NCBI GenBank assembly: GCA_036570545.1
Contig: DATCXZ010000388.1
Location: 1 to 19,415 of the forward strand
Source of the DNA: Pelagibius sp036570545
Lineage (GTDB): Bacteria > Pseudomonadota > Alphaproteobacteria > Kiloniellales > Kiloniellaceae
Reading direction: 5' to 3'
DNA: 19,415 bases
Part shown: in pieces, positions 1 to 8,113 of the stretch
Layout: each line of letters begins with the position of its first letter
Position numbering within the stretch: the first letter of the stretch is position 1
Program-made: the position numbers and the translations under genes
The notes under the pieces: generated by a model
Told to the model about the DNA's origin: nothing
Databases searched by the model: none
What the model saw: the letters and a program-made list of their open reading frames with translations, nothing else

Positions 1-11
1 TGACGCTGCTG

Positions 12-26
12 CGCCGCCAGGCGGCG
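12..26 (+). promoter_or_regulatory. GC-rich hairpin just upstream of nrdJ
   Basis: A 6-base-pair stem (bases 12-17 with 21-26, loop CAG) sits directly before the AGGAAGG Shine-Dalgarno at 29-35 of nrdJ. No T-run follows it, so it does not look like an intrinsic terminator. It could lie in the nrdJ leader or at the end of the preceding gene. The window begins too close to tell whether a cobalamin riboswitch or promoter lies further upstream. Confidence 0.3.
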
Positions 27-42
27 TCAGGAAGGCTGGCAT

Positions 43-2370
43 ATGACCAAGCTGACTGCCCTGTCGCAGGAAATCTGGGACATGAAGTATCGCCTGAAGT
101 CCGCTTCGGGCGAGCCTGTGGACAAAACCATGGCGGATAGCTGGCGGCGCATCGCCCGCGCCCTGGCCGCCGCCGAGCCAGAGCCGGCAGCCCGCAAGGC
201 CATGGAATCTCAGTTCTTTGCGGCGCTGGAGGATTTCCGTTTTCTGCCGGCCGGGCGCATCCAGGCCGGCGCCGGGACTGACCGCAACGTCACCCTGTTC
301 AACTGCTTCGTCATGGGGACCATCCCCGACGACATGGGCGGCATCTTCGAGCACCTGAGGGAGGCCGCCCTCACCATGCAGCAGGGCGGCGGCATCGGCT
401 ACGACTTCTCGACCCTCAGGCCCAAGGGCGCGGTGGTCCACGGCATCGGCGCCGATGCGTCGGGCCCGCTCAGCTTCATGGACGTGTGGGACGCCATGTG
501 CCGCACCATCATGTCGGCCGGCTCGCGGCGCGGCGCCATGATGGCGACGCTGTCCTGCGACCATCCGGACATCGAGGCTTTCATCGCCGCCAAGCAGGAG
601 CCCGGACGGCTTTCGATGTTCAACCTGTCGGTGCTGGTGAGCGACGCCTTCATGCAGGCGGTGCGTGAGGACCAGCCCTGGGACTTGAGCTTCGGCGGCA
701 CGGTCTACCGCACGGTGCCGGCGCGCGAGCTGTGGAACAAGATCATGCAGGCGACCTACGCCGCCGCCGAGCCGGGCGTGATCTTCATCGACCGCATCAA
801 CCAGCACAACAATCTGCACTACTGCGAGACGATCCGCGCCACCAACCCCTGTGGCGAGCAGCCGCTGCCGCCCTACGGCGCCTGCCTGCTCGGGTCGGTG
901 AATCTCATGGCGCTGGTGAAGCAGCCCTTCGAGGCCGGAGCCGACCTCGACATGGCGGCGCTCGCGACGCTGGTGCCGATGGCGGTGCGCATGCTGGACA
1001 ACGCCATCGACGTGTCGCGCTTCCCGCTGGAGGCGCAGCGCCAGGAAGCCATGGCCAAGCGGCGCATCGGCCTCGGCATCACCGGCCTGGCCGACGCGCT
1101 CATCGCCTGCGGCCTGCGCTACGGCAGCGCCGAGGCGGTGAAGGCGACCGAGCGCTGGCTCGCCGCCTTCCGCCGCGAGGCCTACCTCGCCTCGGCGGCT
1201 CTGGCGAAGGAGAAGGGCCCCTTCCCGCTCTACGACCGCGACGCCTACCTCGCCGGCGAAAGCATCAAAGAACTCGATACCGACGTGCGGGAAGCCATCG
1301 CCGCGCACGGCATGCGCAACGCCCTGGTCACCTCCGTCGCGCCGACCGGCACCATCTCGCTGCTGGCCGATAACATCTCCTCCGGCCTCGAGCCGGTGTT
1401 CAGCTTCACCTACCGGCGCCGCATCCTGCAGGCCGACGGCAGCCGACGCGAGGAGGAGGTGAGCGACCATGCCTACCGCCTGTTCCGCCGTCTGCAGGGA
1501 GAGGACGCCCCGCTGCCGCCAGCCTTCGTGACCGCGCAGACTCTGGAGCCGGCCTCTCATGTGGTCATGCAGGCCGCGGTGCAGCGCTACATCGACAGCT
1601 CGGTGTCGAAGACCATCAATCTGCCGGCCGACATCTCCTTCGAGGCCTTCAAGGACGTCTACCAGCAGGCCTACGACCTCGGCTGCAAGGGCTGCACCAC
1701 CTTCCGGCCGAACGAGATCACCGGCGCGGTGCTGTCGGTCGGCGCCCGCGAGACCCTGGCGGAGAGCGCCGACACCGAGCTGGTGCCGGCGGACCGTGCA
1801 ATCGCAAGAACGGGCGACGTCGTCTACATGACCGACCCCCTGGCACGGCCCGACGTGCTGCCCGGGCGTTCCTACAAGCTGCGCTGGCCGGAGAGCGATC
1901 ACGCCATCTACATCACCCTCAACGACATCGTGCAGGAGGGAGCTGGGAAGGAACCGCGGCGGCGCCCCTTCGAGATCTTCATCAACTCGAAGAACATGGA
2001 GCACTATGCCTGGACCCTGGCGCTGACCCGCATGATCTCCGCGGTGTTCCGCCGCGGCGGCGACGTCTCCTTCGTCGTCGAGGAGTTGAAGGCCGTATTC
2101 GACCCGCGCGGCGGCGCCTGGATGGAGGGCCGCTACGTGCCCTCGCTGCTGGCCGCCATCGGCGGCGTTATCGAGCGCCACATGATCGATATCGGCTTCC
2201 TGCAGGCGAGGGGGCCCTTGACCGGCGAGGAGCAGCGCGCGGTGGTGAACCTGGGCGGCCCTGACAGCGGCACCCGCTTCGCCCAGTGCCCCAAGTGCGG
2301 CGGCGCCAGCCTGATCCGCCAGGAAGGCTGCGACCTCTGCACGAGCTGCGGCTACTCCAAGTGCGGATGA
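43..2370 (+). CDS. nrdJ: Adenosylcobalamin-dependent (class II) ribonucleotide reductase
   Basis: This 775-residue cytoplasmic enzyme reduces ribonucleotides to deoxyribonucleotides, using coenzyme B12 to make the active-site thiyl radical, so it needs no oxygen and no NrdB partner. Visible residues: Cys88 in FNCFVMG and Cys281 as the likely redox pair; N268-P-C270-G-E272, the class II/I catalytic motif with Cys270 as the thiyl cysteine and Glu272 as acid; VAPTGTIS at about 430-437, a conserved substrate-phosphate loop. The 11-residue spacing from Cys270 to Cys281 is typical of the NrdJ family. From about residue 600 onward there is the extra C-terminal region common in proteobacterial NrdJ. 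It ends in a zinc-ribbon-like cysteine cluster at 749-775 (CPKC...CTSCGYSKC) that probably relays electrons from thioredoxin. ATG 43 has a good Shine-Dalgarno, AGGAAGG at 29-35. Family assignment is secure. Confidence 0.95.
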   Translation: MTKLTALSQEIWDMKYRLKSASGEPVDKTMADSWRRIARALAAAEPEPAARKAMESQFFAALEDFRFLPAGRIQAGAGTDRNVTLFNCFVMGTIPDDMGGIFEHLREAALTMQQGGGIGYDFSTLRPKGAVVHGIGADASGPLSFMDVWDAMCRTIMSAGSRRGAMMATLSCDHPDIEAFIAAKQEPGRLSMFNLSVLVSDAFMQAVREDQPWDLSFGGTVYRTVPARELWNKIMQATYAAAEPGVIFIDRINQHNNLHYCETIRATNPCGEQPLPPYGACLLGSVNLMALVKQPFEAGADLDMAALATLVPMAVRMLDNAIDVSRFPLEAQRQEAMAKRRIGLGITGLADALIACGLRYGSAEAVKATERWLAAFRREAYLASAALAKEKGPFPLYDRDAYLAGESIKELDTDVREAIAAHGMRNALVTSVAPTGTISLLADNISSGLEPVFSFTYRRRILQADGSRREEEVSDHAYRLFRRLQGEDAPLPPAFVTAQTLEPASHVVMQAAVQRYIDSSVSKTINLPADISFEAFKDVYQQAYDLGCKGCTTFRPNEITGAVLSVGARETLAESADTELVPADRAIARTGDVVYMTDPLARPDVLPGRSYKLRWPESDHAIYITLNDIVQEGAGKEPRRRPFEIFINSKNMEHYAWTLALTRMISAVFRRGGDVSFVVEELKAVFDPRGGAWMEGRYVPSLLAAIGGVIERHMIDIGFLQARGPLTGEEQRAVVNLGGPDSGTRFAQCPKCGGASLIRQEGCDLCTSCGYSKCG

Positions 2371-2620
2371 GGTAAGCCATCGTAAATGTGCGACTCCGGT
2401 CGGATCGACACAATACGACCGTCGGTGGTGCGTCCTTTCCGCTTCCCCAATGTCACCGCCGGACTTGATCCGGCGGTCCATGGTGCCATCGGCTGACGTT
2501 CTTGCGGCGTCGCAATGGGTTGCCGGGTCAGCCCGGCAATGACAACGAAAGCGGTGTACAGACGGTGCGATCGCGAGCAGCTATGTCGGCGTTCGTGCTA
2601 AGATTGAAGGGGAGACCACA
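2371..2620. other. 250-base intergenic region between nrdJ and the SDR gene
   Basis: No convincing coding frame is present. It contains the palindromic element at 2452-2543 and, at its end, an AAGGGGAG Shine-Dalgarno (about 2607-2614) for the downstream GTG start. I do not see a stem followed by a T-run that would serve as a classical terminator for nrdJ. Confidence 0.6.
2452..2543. repeat. Palindromic intergenic repeat, 92 bases, two stem-loops
   Basis: Two perfect short hairpins border this element. The left one pairs 2455-2463 with 2469-2477 (9 bp, loop CTTGA); the right one pairs 2520-2527 with 2532-2539 (8 bp, loop TCAG). The outer ends GTCA and TGAC are inverted repeats of each other, and the left hairpin is followed by CCATGG. 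The layout (GTCA, CCGG-containing stem-loop, CCATGG, second stem-loop, TGAC) matches the dispersed intergenic palindromes common in alphaproteobacterial genomes. A second, longer element with the same skeleton lies at 14892-15075. Function is unknown; an mRNA-stabilising or attenuating stem-loop after nrdJ is possible. Confidence 0.6.
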
Positions 2621-3385
2621 GTGAAAGAACTGCAGGGCAAGGCCGCCATCGTCACCGGCGCCAGCCGCGGCATCGGCGCGGCGACGGCCGAGGAGTTGGC
2701 AAAGCACGGCGTGGCGGTAGTGCTGGCGGCGCGCAGCCGGGGCGAGATCGACGCGGTGGCGGAGAAGATCAAAGCGGCCGGCGGCAGGGCCAGCGCCATC
2801 GCCTGCGACGTCGCGCGCTATGCAGACGTCGCAGGCGCCGTCCAGCTTTGCAAGGACACCTACGGCAGCCTCGACATCCTGGTGAACAACGCCGGCGTCA
2901 TCGACCCCATCGCGCAGCTCGGTGAGTCCGATCCCGACGGCTGGGATGCTGTCGTGGACATCAACCTGAAGGGCGTCTACCACGGCCTGCGCGCGGCGAT
3001 CCCGATCATGGAGGCGCAAGGGCACGGCGTGATCGTGAACATCAGCTCCGGTGCCGCCACCAGCCCCCTTGAAGGCTGGAGTCACTACTGCGCCACCAAG
3101 GCCGCGGTGCTGATGCTGACGCGCTGCGTCGACAAGGAATACCGCGACAGAGGTATCCACGTCGTCGGCCTCAGCCCCGGCACCGTCGCGACCGACATGC
3201 AGCGTGCCATCAAGGCCTCCGGCATCAACCCGGTGAGCCGGATGGACTTCTCCCAGCACATCCCGCCGGAGTGGCCGGCCCGCGCCGTCGCCTGGCTCTG
3301 CACCGACGCCGCCCGGGAATTCGACGGCGGCGACTTCTCGCTGAAGACCGAGGACGGGCGGCGGCGGGTCGGCCTGGTCGCGTAG
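2621..3385 (+). CDS. SDR-family NAD(P)-dependent oxidoreductase
   Basis: A 254-residue classical short-chain dehydrogenase/reductase, a cytoplasmic enzyme that interconverts an alcohol and a ketone with NAD(P)(H). It shows TGASRGIG (12-19, nucleotide-binding loop), NNAG (89-92), catalytic Ser143, Tyr156 and Lys160 (YCATK), and the SPGTVATDM loop after strand 6. The start is GTG at 2621, supported by AAGGGGAG about 7 bases upstream. The nearest relatives are probably 3-oxoacyl-ACP reductase-like enzymes, but the substrate cannot be read from the sequence. The C-terminus (from about 240, rich in charged residues) is less typical than the TGQ/GG-type ends of FabG. It stands alone: its stop is 21 bases from the convergent dehydratase gene. 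Confidence 0.88.
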   Translation: MKELQGKAAIVTGASRGIGAATAEELAKHGVAVVLAARSRGEIDAVAEKIKAAGGRASAIACDVARYADVAGAVQLCKDTYGSLDILVNNAGVIDPIAQLGESDPDGWDAVVDINLKGVYHGLRAAIPIMEAQGHGVIVNISSGAATSPLEGWSHYCATKAAVLMLTRCVDKEYRDRGIHVVGLSPGTVATDMQRAIKASGINPVSRMDFSQHIPPEWPARAVAWLCTDAAREFDGGDFSLKTEDGRRRVGLVA

Positions 3386-3406
3386 CATCGGTGGCGTGAC
3401 CAGCCG

Positions 3407-4354
3407 TCAGGCGAAGCTCACCGCCGTGGTGTTGGCGCCGCAGAGCAGCACCGCCACACGCTCGCCCGGCGTCGGACGGTACTTGCCCGACAGTAGCGCC
3501 GCCATGGCGGCGGCACCGCCCGGCTCCGCCACCACGCGCAGCGTCTCCCACAACGCTTGCTGGGCGCCACGGATGTCATCGTCGTTCACCAGGATGGAGC
3601 GCTCCACGTAAGCCTGGGCAAGCGGAAACATGAGCTGCCCCACCTGCCTCGGCGCCAGGGAGTCGGCCGCGATGCCCTCCGCCTCGGCGTCGACCGGCTG
3701 TCCCGCGGCCAGCGCCTTGAACAGGGTCGGCGCACCCTCCGGCTCGACTGCGACGATACGGATGCGCCCGGCGAACCAGGCGGCGATGCCGCCGATGAGC
3801 CCGCCGCCGCCGGTCGCCACCAGCAGGGTGTCGATCTGCGGCAGATCGGCCTCGATCTCGAGCCCGACGCTGCCCTGACCGAGCAGCGTCTCCGCCTGGT
3901 CGAAGGCATGCACCGGCAGCGTCCCGCTCTGCGCGACGAAGGCTTCGCTGGCGGCCAGCGCGTCGGCGTAGCGGTCCCCGCCCACGACGAGCTTTGCTCC
4001 GTAGCGCCCGATGCGCTCGGCCTTGGCCGGCGAGGTGACGCTCGGCAGGAAGATGGTCGCCGGCACGCCGAGCTTCATCGCCGCATAGGCAACCGCGGCG
4101 CCGTGGTTGCCGCCGGATGCCGCGACCACACCCGCCTCCGGCACCTTGCGGGTCAGCAGATTGGCAAAGGCGCCGCGTACCTTGAAGGAGCCGGAGTGCT
4201 GCAGGAACTCAAGCTTGAGATCGACCGGCTGCGGGGCGAGACCGAAGTCGGCGAGGTCGGCGGCCAGCACCGGCGTATGCCTGATGTAGGGCCGGATGCG
4301 GCGCTCCGTCTCGGCGATGCCGGCGCGGGTAATGCGGGTTTCCAAGACGGTCAC
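3407..4354 (-). CDS. PLP-dependent serine/threonine dehydratase (fold type II)
   Basis: A 315-residue enzyme predicted to deaminate threonine or serine to the 2-oxo acid plus ammonia. Visible motifs are the PLP lysine Lys58 in SGSFKVRG, SGGNHG at 80-85, and the phosphate-binding glycine loop GGGGLIGG at 182-189. It has no C-terminal ACT-type regulatory domain, so it resembles TdcB-type or racemase-like dehydratases rather than biosynthetic IlvA. The start is GTG at 4354: AAAGGAGG lies just upstream, and the GTG overlaps the stop of the preceding cyclotransferase gene (GTGA, 4351-4354), implying translational coupling. Open frame continues upstream to 4471 but that part would run inside the neighbour. 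Serine racemase or threo-3-hydroxyaspartate dehydratase are alternatives. Confidence 0.88.
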   Translation of the reverse strand: MTVLETRITRAGIAETERRIRPYIRHTPVLAADLADFGLAPQPVDLKLEFLQHSGSFKVRGAFANLLTRKVPEAGVVAASGGNHGAAVAYAAMKLGVPATIFLPSVTSPAKAERIGRYGAKLVVGGDRYADALAASEAFVAQSGTLPVHAFDQAETLLGQGSVGLEIEADLPQIDTLLVATGGGGLIGGIAAWFAGRIRIVAVEPEGAPTLFKALAAGQPVDAEAEGIAADSLAPRQVGQLMFPLAQAYVERSILVNDDDIRGAQQALWETLRVVAEPGGAAAMAALLSGKYRPTPGERVAVLLCGANTTAVSFA

Positions 4355-4977
4355 TGGCGCCCTCCTTTGCCGGTCAGGCGCTGCGCTTCCGTCAACAGGC
4401 GCTCGAGCGCGACATCCTTGAGACCGAGAGCGCGCAGATGATGAACCGTGTTCTCGAGGTATTGGAGGCAAGGGCCGCGGTCGCCGCGGCCCTGGAGGAT
4501 CAGAGCCACCACCGAATCGTGGTCGAGAGCACCGGCGTACTGGCGATGACGGCGGTCGACCACGAAGGCCATGGCCCGGATGAGGCCCTCGCGGGTTTCC
4601 GCGCTGCGCCAGCTTGCACGATAGATGCCGGTCATCATCTCGCGCTCAAAAAGGTAGTCGAGCGCCTCCTCGCCCTCGGCCGCCGGCACGCGAAATGCCA
4701 TGCCATGGCAAGACCCGCCACGGTCCAGCCCGAGCACCAGGCCCGGTGCCTGCGGCGTCCCGCGGTAACGGTGCGAGTAGACGCAGAAGCTGCGGTGCAG
4801 GCCCCGGAGGCGGGCCGGGCGCACCTCGACGTGGGGAAAGCCCGGATGCCACATGAGGGAGCCGTAGCCGAACACCCAGAAGCCCTCGCCCGGCGGCAGA
4901 GTCGGGCGGCGCGCGTTCCGCTCCTCCTGCGAGAGATACTGCAGGCCTTTCAGGTCAGGCGGTGTCGGAGATGCCAT
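4351..4977 (-). CDS. ChaC-type gamma-glutamylcyclotransferase
   Basis: A 208-residue protein of the ChaC branch of gamma-glutamylcyclotransferases, which split glutathione (or gamma-glutamyl peptides) into 5-oxoproline and the remaining peptide in the cytosol. The nucleotide VFGYGSLMW motif at residues 35-43 is the family's substrate-binding loop, and EREMMTGIYR near 111-120 carries the probable catalytic glutamate. The chosen ATG (4977) gives MASPTPP. An ATG at 5010 would add 11 residues, but a candidate -10 box covers it and neither start has a strong Shine-Dalgarno. The gene is coupled by GTGA to the dehydratase downstream. Glutathione turnover ending in amino acid release, followed by an amino acid dehydratase, is a plausible but unproven link. 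Confidence 0.85.
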   Translation of the reverse strand: MASPTPPDLKGLQYLSQEERNARRPTLPPGEGFWVFGYGSLMWHPGFPHVEVRPARLRGLHRSFCVYSHRYRGTPQAPGLVLGLDRGGSCHGMAFRVPAAEGEEALDYLFEREMMTGIYRASWRSAETREGLIRAMAFVVDRRHRQYAGALDHDSVVALILQGRGDRGPCLQYLENTVHHLRALGLKDVALERLLTEAQRLTGKGGRQ

Positions 4978-5008
4978 GCGAACCGGTTCTGCTGCGCGGA
5001 CGCGGCTC

Positions 5009-5036
5009 ATGTTAAAGCCCAGGGCCGACGTTGCAA
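5009..5036 (-). promoter_or_regulatory. Candidate promoter for the cyclotransferase-dehydratase pair
   Basis: Read on the - strand, TTGCAA (5031-5036) and TAACAT (5009-5014) are separated by 16 bases, resembling sigma70-type -35 and -10 boxes with four of six matches each. If real, transcription would begin near 5000, which favours the ATG at 4977. It is a weak match in GC-rich DNA. Confidence 0.3.
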
Positions 5037-5080
5037 GGGCGGGCCGATTCAGGCTGCACCGCGGCCTGGCCGCAACTATC

Positions 5081-6112
5081 ATGCCGGCCATGCGCCCTTC
5101 CCGCCTGGCTATCGCTGCCTCCCTCTTGCTGCTGCTGGTGTCGCTCACCGTGGCGGGCACCTGGCTGTGGGGGCGCCACGCGCTGGAAACCGGCATCGCG
5201 CGCTGGCGGGCAGAGCAGATCGAGCGCGGCTACACGATCGATTATCGCGGCCCCGCGTTCGGCGGCTTCCCCTTCGCCCTTTCGGTCGGCTTCGAGGCGC
5301 CGCGGGTGACGACGCCGCAAGGGCTCACGTGGGAAGGCCCGCCGGTGCAGGGCGAGGCGAAGCTGTGGGATCCCTTCACCATCGACCTGCGCTTTCCCGG
5401 CGTGCACCGCCTCAGCCTGATGGAGGGCGGCGCGTTGCGGCAAGCCGACGTGACGGCCGAGAAGGCGCGCGGCAAGGTGGTGCTGCAGAGCGGCGGCCAG
5501 GTGGACAGCGCCAAGGTCGACCTCGGCCAGCTCGTGCTGCGCGGCGACGGGATCGGGAGCATCGCGCTGCAGCGGCTCACGGCACGGCTCGGCCCGCTGC
5601 GGCCAGGCAGCGGCAGCAGCCTGGAGGAACTCGACCTTGTCGCCGAGGCCATCGGCCTGCAGCTACCGCCCGGGCAGGGCGGGCTGCTGGGCGACGCGGT
5701 GGCGCGCCTCTCCTTCGATTCCACCCTTGTCGGCGGCATCCCGCCGGGCAAGCCGGAGACGGCACTGCCGGCCTGGCGCGACCGTGACGGCGTCTGGCGC
5801 TTCCATCGCCTGGCGGCGCTTTGGGGACCGCTCGACCTGCAGGCGGAGGGCGAGTTGCGGCTGGACCAGGCGCTGCGGCCGGAGGGCCAGTTCGACAGTC
5901 GGCTGAAGGGGGCCGGCGAAATCATCGACCGGCTGACCGCCACGGGCAAGCTGAAGCCGGAAGCGGCGTTTGCCGCTCGCCTGGCGGTAGCGGCGCTCGG
6001 GCGGCCGGACACCGCGACCGGCGAGACGGTGCTCTCGGCACCGATCAGTCTTCGTCAGGGGATGCTGTACCTGGGACCGATCCCTTTAGTCCCGATCGCT
6101 CCGGTTCTCTAG
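5081..6112 (+). CDS. DUF2125 family membrane-anchored protein
   Basis: A 343-residue protein that I recognise as the alphaproteobacterial DUF2125 family, of unknown function. Its N-terminus has basic residues followed by a hydrophobic segment at about 8-27 (AIAASLLLLLVSLTVAGTWL), an uncleaved anchor or signal peptide, so the bulk is probably periplasmic. After it come the family-typical features: a conserved YRGPAFGGFPF segment and a series of beta-rich repeats in which short sequences such as VQGEAKLWDPF and RLSLMEGG recur, ending in a GPIPLVPIAPVL tail. ATG 5081 was chosen because the hydrophobic segment then begins near the N-terminus; ATG 5090 is possible, and the frame is open back to 4976. 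The last 68 bases overlap the end of tyrC on the other strand. Confidence 0.8.
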   Translation: MPAMRPSRLAIAASLLLLLVSLTVAGTWLWGRHALETGIARWRAEQIERGYTIDYRGPAFGGFPFALSVGFEAPRVTTPQGLTWEGPPVQGEAKLWDPFTIDLRFPGVHRLSLMEGGALRQADVTAEKARGKVVLQSGGQVDSAKVDLGQLVLRGDGIGSIALQRLTARLGPLRPGSGSSLEELDLVAEAIGLQLPPGQGGLLGDAVARLSFDSTLVGGIPPGKPETALPAWRDRDGVWRFHRLAALWGPLDLQAEGELRLDQALRPEGQFDSRLKGAGEIIDRLTATGKLKPEAAFAARLAVAALGRPDTATGETVLSAPISLRQGMLYLGPIPLVPIAPVL

Positions 6113-7034
6113 CGTCGAAGGAGCCTGCCTGGTGCGCCTCGATGACGCCGCGGCGAATCTCCCGCGTGCGGCGGAACAGGCTTTCCAGCGCCTCGCCCTC
6201 GCCCCAGCGAATTGCCCGCTGCAGCGCCGTCAGGTCCTCCGAGAAGCGCTGCAGCATCTCGAGGACGGATTCGCGATTGTTGAGGAAGACGTCGCGCCAC
6301 ATGACAGGGTCGGAACCGGCGATGCGGGTGAAGTCGCGGAAGCCACCGGCGGAAAACTTTACCACCTCGGCGCGCGTGCTCTCCTCCAGATCGACGGCGG
6401 TGCCGACGATGGTGTAGGCGATGAGGTGCGGCAGGTGCGAGGTGATCGCCAGCACCTTGTCATGGTGGTTGGGCTCCATGATCGCGACGGTCGAGCCGCA
6501 GCGCTCCCAGAACTCCCGCAGCCTGGCGACCGCCGGCTCCGACGTGCCCGGCACCGGCGTCAGGATGCACCAGCGCTGCTCGAAGAGATCGCCGAAGCCC
6601 GCTTCAGGGCCGGAATGCTCGGTGCCCGCGATGGGGTGGCCGGGAATGAACTCGACGCCGTCGGCCAGGTAGGGGCCGATATCGCGGATCACCGCCGTCT
6701 TCACCGATCCGACATCGGTGACGATGGCACCAGCCTCGATCTGCGGTCCTGCCTCGGCCGCGAGCGCCGCGTTCGCGCCGACCGGAACGCAGAAGATCAC
6801 CAGGTCGGCGCCCTTCACGGCCTCGGCGGGATCACTGTGGAGCGAGTCGGCAAAGCCGAGTTCGTCGATGGTGGCGCGCGTTTCGGCACGGCGCGAGTAG
6901 GCGGCAACATGGCTGGCGAGGCCGCGGGCGCGAATCGCCCAGGCGAGCGAGGAGCCGATGAGACCGGCTCCGAGCAATGCCACCCGCTCGAACAGCGGCG
7001 CGTCGTTTCGCCTGCCATGAGCAGGCGTGGTCAT
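6045..7034 (-). CDS. tyrC: Prephenate/arogenate dehydrogenase family protein (tyrosine branch)
   Basis: A 329-residue NAD(P)-dependent dehydrogenase that oxidatively decarboxylates prephenate and/or arogenate to make 4-hydroxyphenylpyruvate or tyrosine. GAGLIGSS (22-29) is the Rossmann loop; FCVP (about 81-84), DVGSVK (107-112) and HPIAGTEHSGPEAG (133-146, with the conserved substrate-site histidine) are the family signatures. The start ATG at 7034 overlaps the hisC stop (ATGA, 7031-7034), so it is the third gene of the aromatic operon. The frame is open upstream to 7283 but that portion runs inside hisC. The symbol tyrC reflects the cyclohexadienyl dehydrogenases linked to hisC in other alphaproteobacteria; whether prephenate or arogenate is preferred cannot be told. 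Its last 68 bases overlap the DUF2125 gene tail-to-tail. Confidence 0.92.
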   Translation of the reverse strand: MTTPAHGRRNDAPLFERVALLGAGLIGSSLAWAIRARGLASHVAAYSRRAETRATIDELGFADSLHSDPAEAVKGADLVIFCVPVGANAALAAEAGPQIEAGAIVTDVGSVKTAVIRDIGPYLADGVEFIPGHPIAGTEHSGPEAGFGDLFEQRWCILTPVPGTSEPAVARLREFWERCGSTVAIMEPNHHDKVLAITSHLPHLIAYTIVGTAVDLEESTRAEVVKFSAGGFRDFTRIAGSDPVMWRDVFLNNRESVLEMLQRFSEDLTALQRAIRWGEGEALESLFRRTREIRRGVIEAHQAGSFDAREPERSGLKGSVPGTASPDED

Positions 7035-8113
7035 TGCACCGCCTCGGCCAGCGCGTCGGCGGTCGCGCGCATGTCTTCCTCGGTGCCGATGGTGACGCGC
7101 AAGCAGTCTGCAAGTCCGTAGGAGGCCATGCCGCGCAGCAGGATGCCCTGGCGCCTCGTCGCGGCCAGAGCCGCCTCGGCCTGCGCCGGGCCGCCGGCAA
7201 AGCGCAGCAGCACGAAATTGCCGACGCTGGGCAGCGCCTCGATGCCTGCCTTTTCCACCGCGGCGCTGAACCAGGCCAGCCACTTGGCGTTGTGAGCGAC
7301 CGAGCGCGCGACGTGATCGCGATCCCTGATCGCCGCGGCGCCGGCAGCCTGCGCGGCCTGGCCGACATTGAAAGGTCCACGCACGCGGTTCAGCACGTCG
7401 ACCACGTAGGACGGGCAGTAGGCCCAGCCCAGGCGCAGCGCAGCGAGTCCGTGGATCTTGGAGAAGGTGCGCAGCATGACCACGTTGTCGCTCGCCTCCA
7501 CCAGCGCGGCCGCCTCAGGGTAGTCGGGCGCCGCGACATACTCGGCATAGGCCGCATCGATCACCAGCAGCACATGGTCCGGCAGGCCTTTGTGCAGGCG
7601 CTGGAGCGCGCTTTCCGACAGATAGCTGCCGGTCGGGTTGTTCGGGTTGGCGAGGAACAGGAGCCGCGTGCGGTCGGTGACGCGCGCGAGCAGCCCCTCC
7701 ACGTCGGCAGTGAGATTCGCTTCCGGCGCGGCGACCGCCGTTGCTCCGGCGGTCTTCGCCGAGATCGCGTACATGAGAAAGCCGTGCTCGCTGTAGAGCA
7801 CCTCGTCGCCCGGCCCTGCATAGGCGCGCACCAGCAGGCCTATGAGCTCGTCGGAGCCGGCGCCGCAGACGATCCGGGCGGCGTCCAGCGACTCGGCTTC
7901 CGCAATGGCCTGCCGCAGCACCGTGGCGCCGCCGTCGGGATAGCGGTGGAGCTGCGTCTTCTCCGCCTCGTAGGCGGCAACGGACAGCGGGCCCGGGCCC
8001 AGCGGATTCTCATTGGAGGCAAGGCGGATCACGCGGTTCACGCCGGCGGCCTTGGACTCGCCACCGATGTAGGGCGCGACCTCCAGGATGCCGGGGCGCG
8101 GCTGGATGGTCAT
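7031..8113 (-). CDS. hisC: HisC-type histidinol-phosphate/aromatic aminotransferase
   Basis: A 360-residue fold type I PLP aminotransferase of the HisC family. It shows SNENPLGP (33-40), ANPNNPTG (155-162), DAAYAEY (186-192), the PLP lysine Lys219 in TFSKIHGLAALRLG, and RGPFNV (245-250). HisC enzymes make histidinol phosphate, but related ones encoded beside tyrC also transaminate phenylpyruvate and 4-hydroxyphenylpyruvate. The operon position between chorismate mutase and the dehydrogenase suggests that this copy serves tyrosine and phenylalanine synthesis, perhaps with histidine too. The start ATG 8113 overlaps the upstream stop (ATGA, 8110-8113). The same frame remains open to 8296 without support. 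Confidence 0.92.
   Translation of the reverse strand: MTIQPRPGILEVAPYIGGESKAAGVNRVIRLASNENPLGPGPLSVAAYEAEKTQLHRYPDGGATVLRQAIAEAESLDAARIVCGAGSDELIGLLVRAYAGPGDEVLYSEHGFLMYAISAKTAGATAVAAPEANLTADVEGLLARVTDRTRLLFLANPNNPTGSYLSESALQRLHKGLPDHVLLVIDAAYAEYVAAPDYPEAAALVEASDNVVMLRTFSKIHGLAALRLGWAYCPSYVVDVLNRVRGPFNVGQAAQAAGAAAIRDRDHVARSVAHNAKWLAWFSAAVEKAGIEALPSVGNFVLLRFAGGPAQAEAALAATRRQGILLRGMASYGLADCLRVTIGTEEDMRATADALAEAVQ

Noticed and set aside
2528..3388. A 286-codon open frame on the - strand opposite the SDR gene
   Set aside because: It mirrors the SDR coding sequence and extends through the palindromic repeat; no motif supports it.
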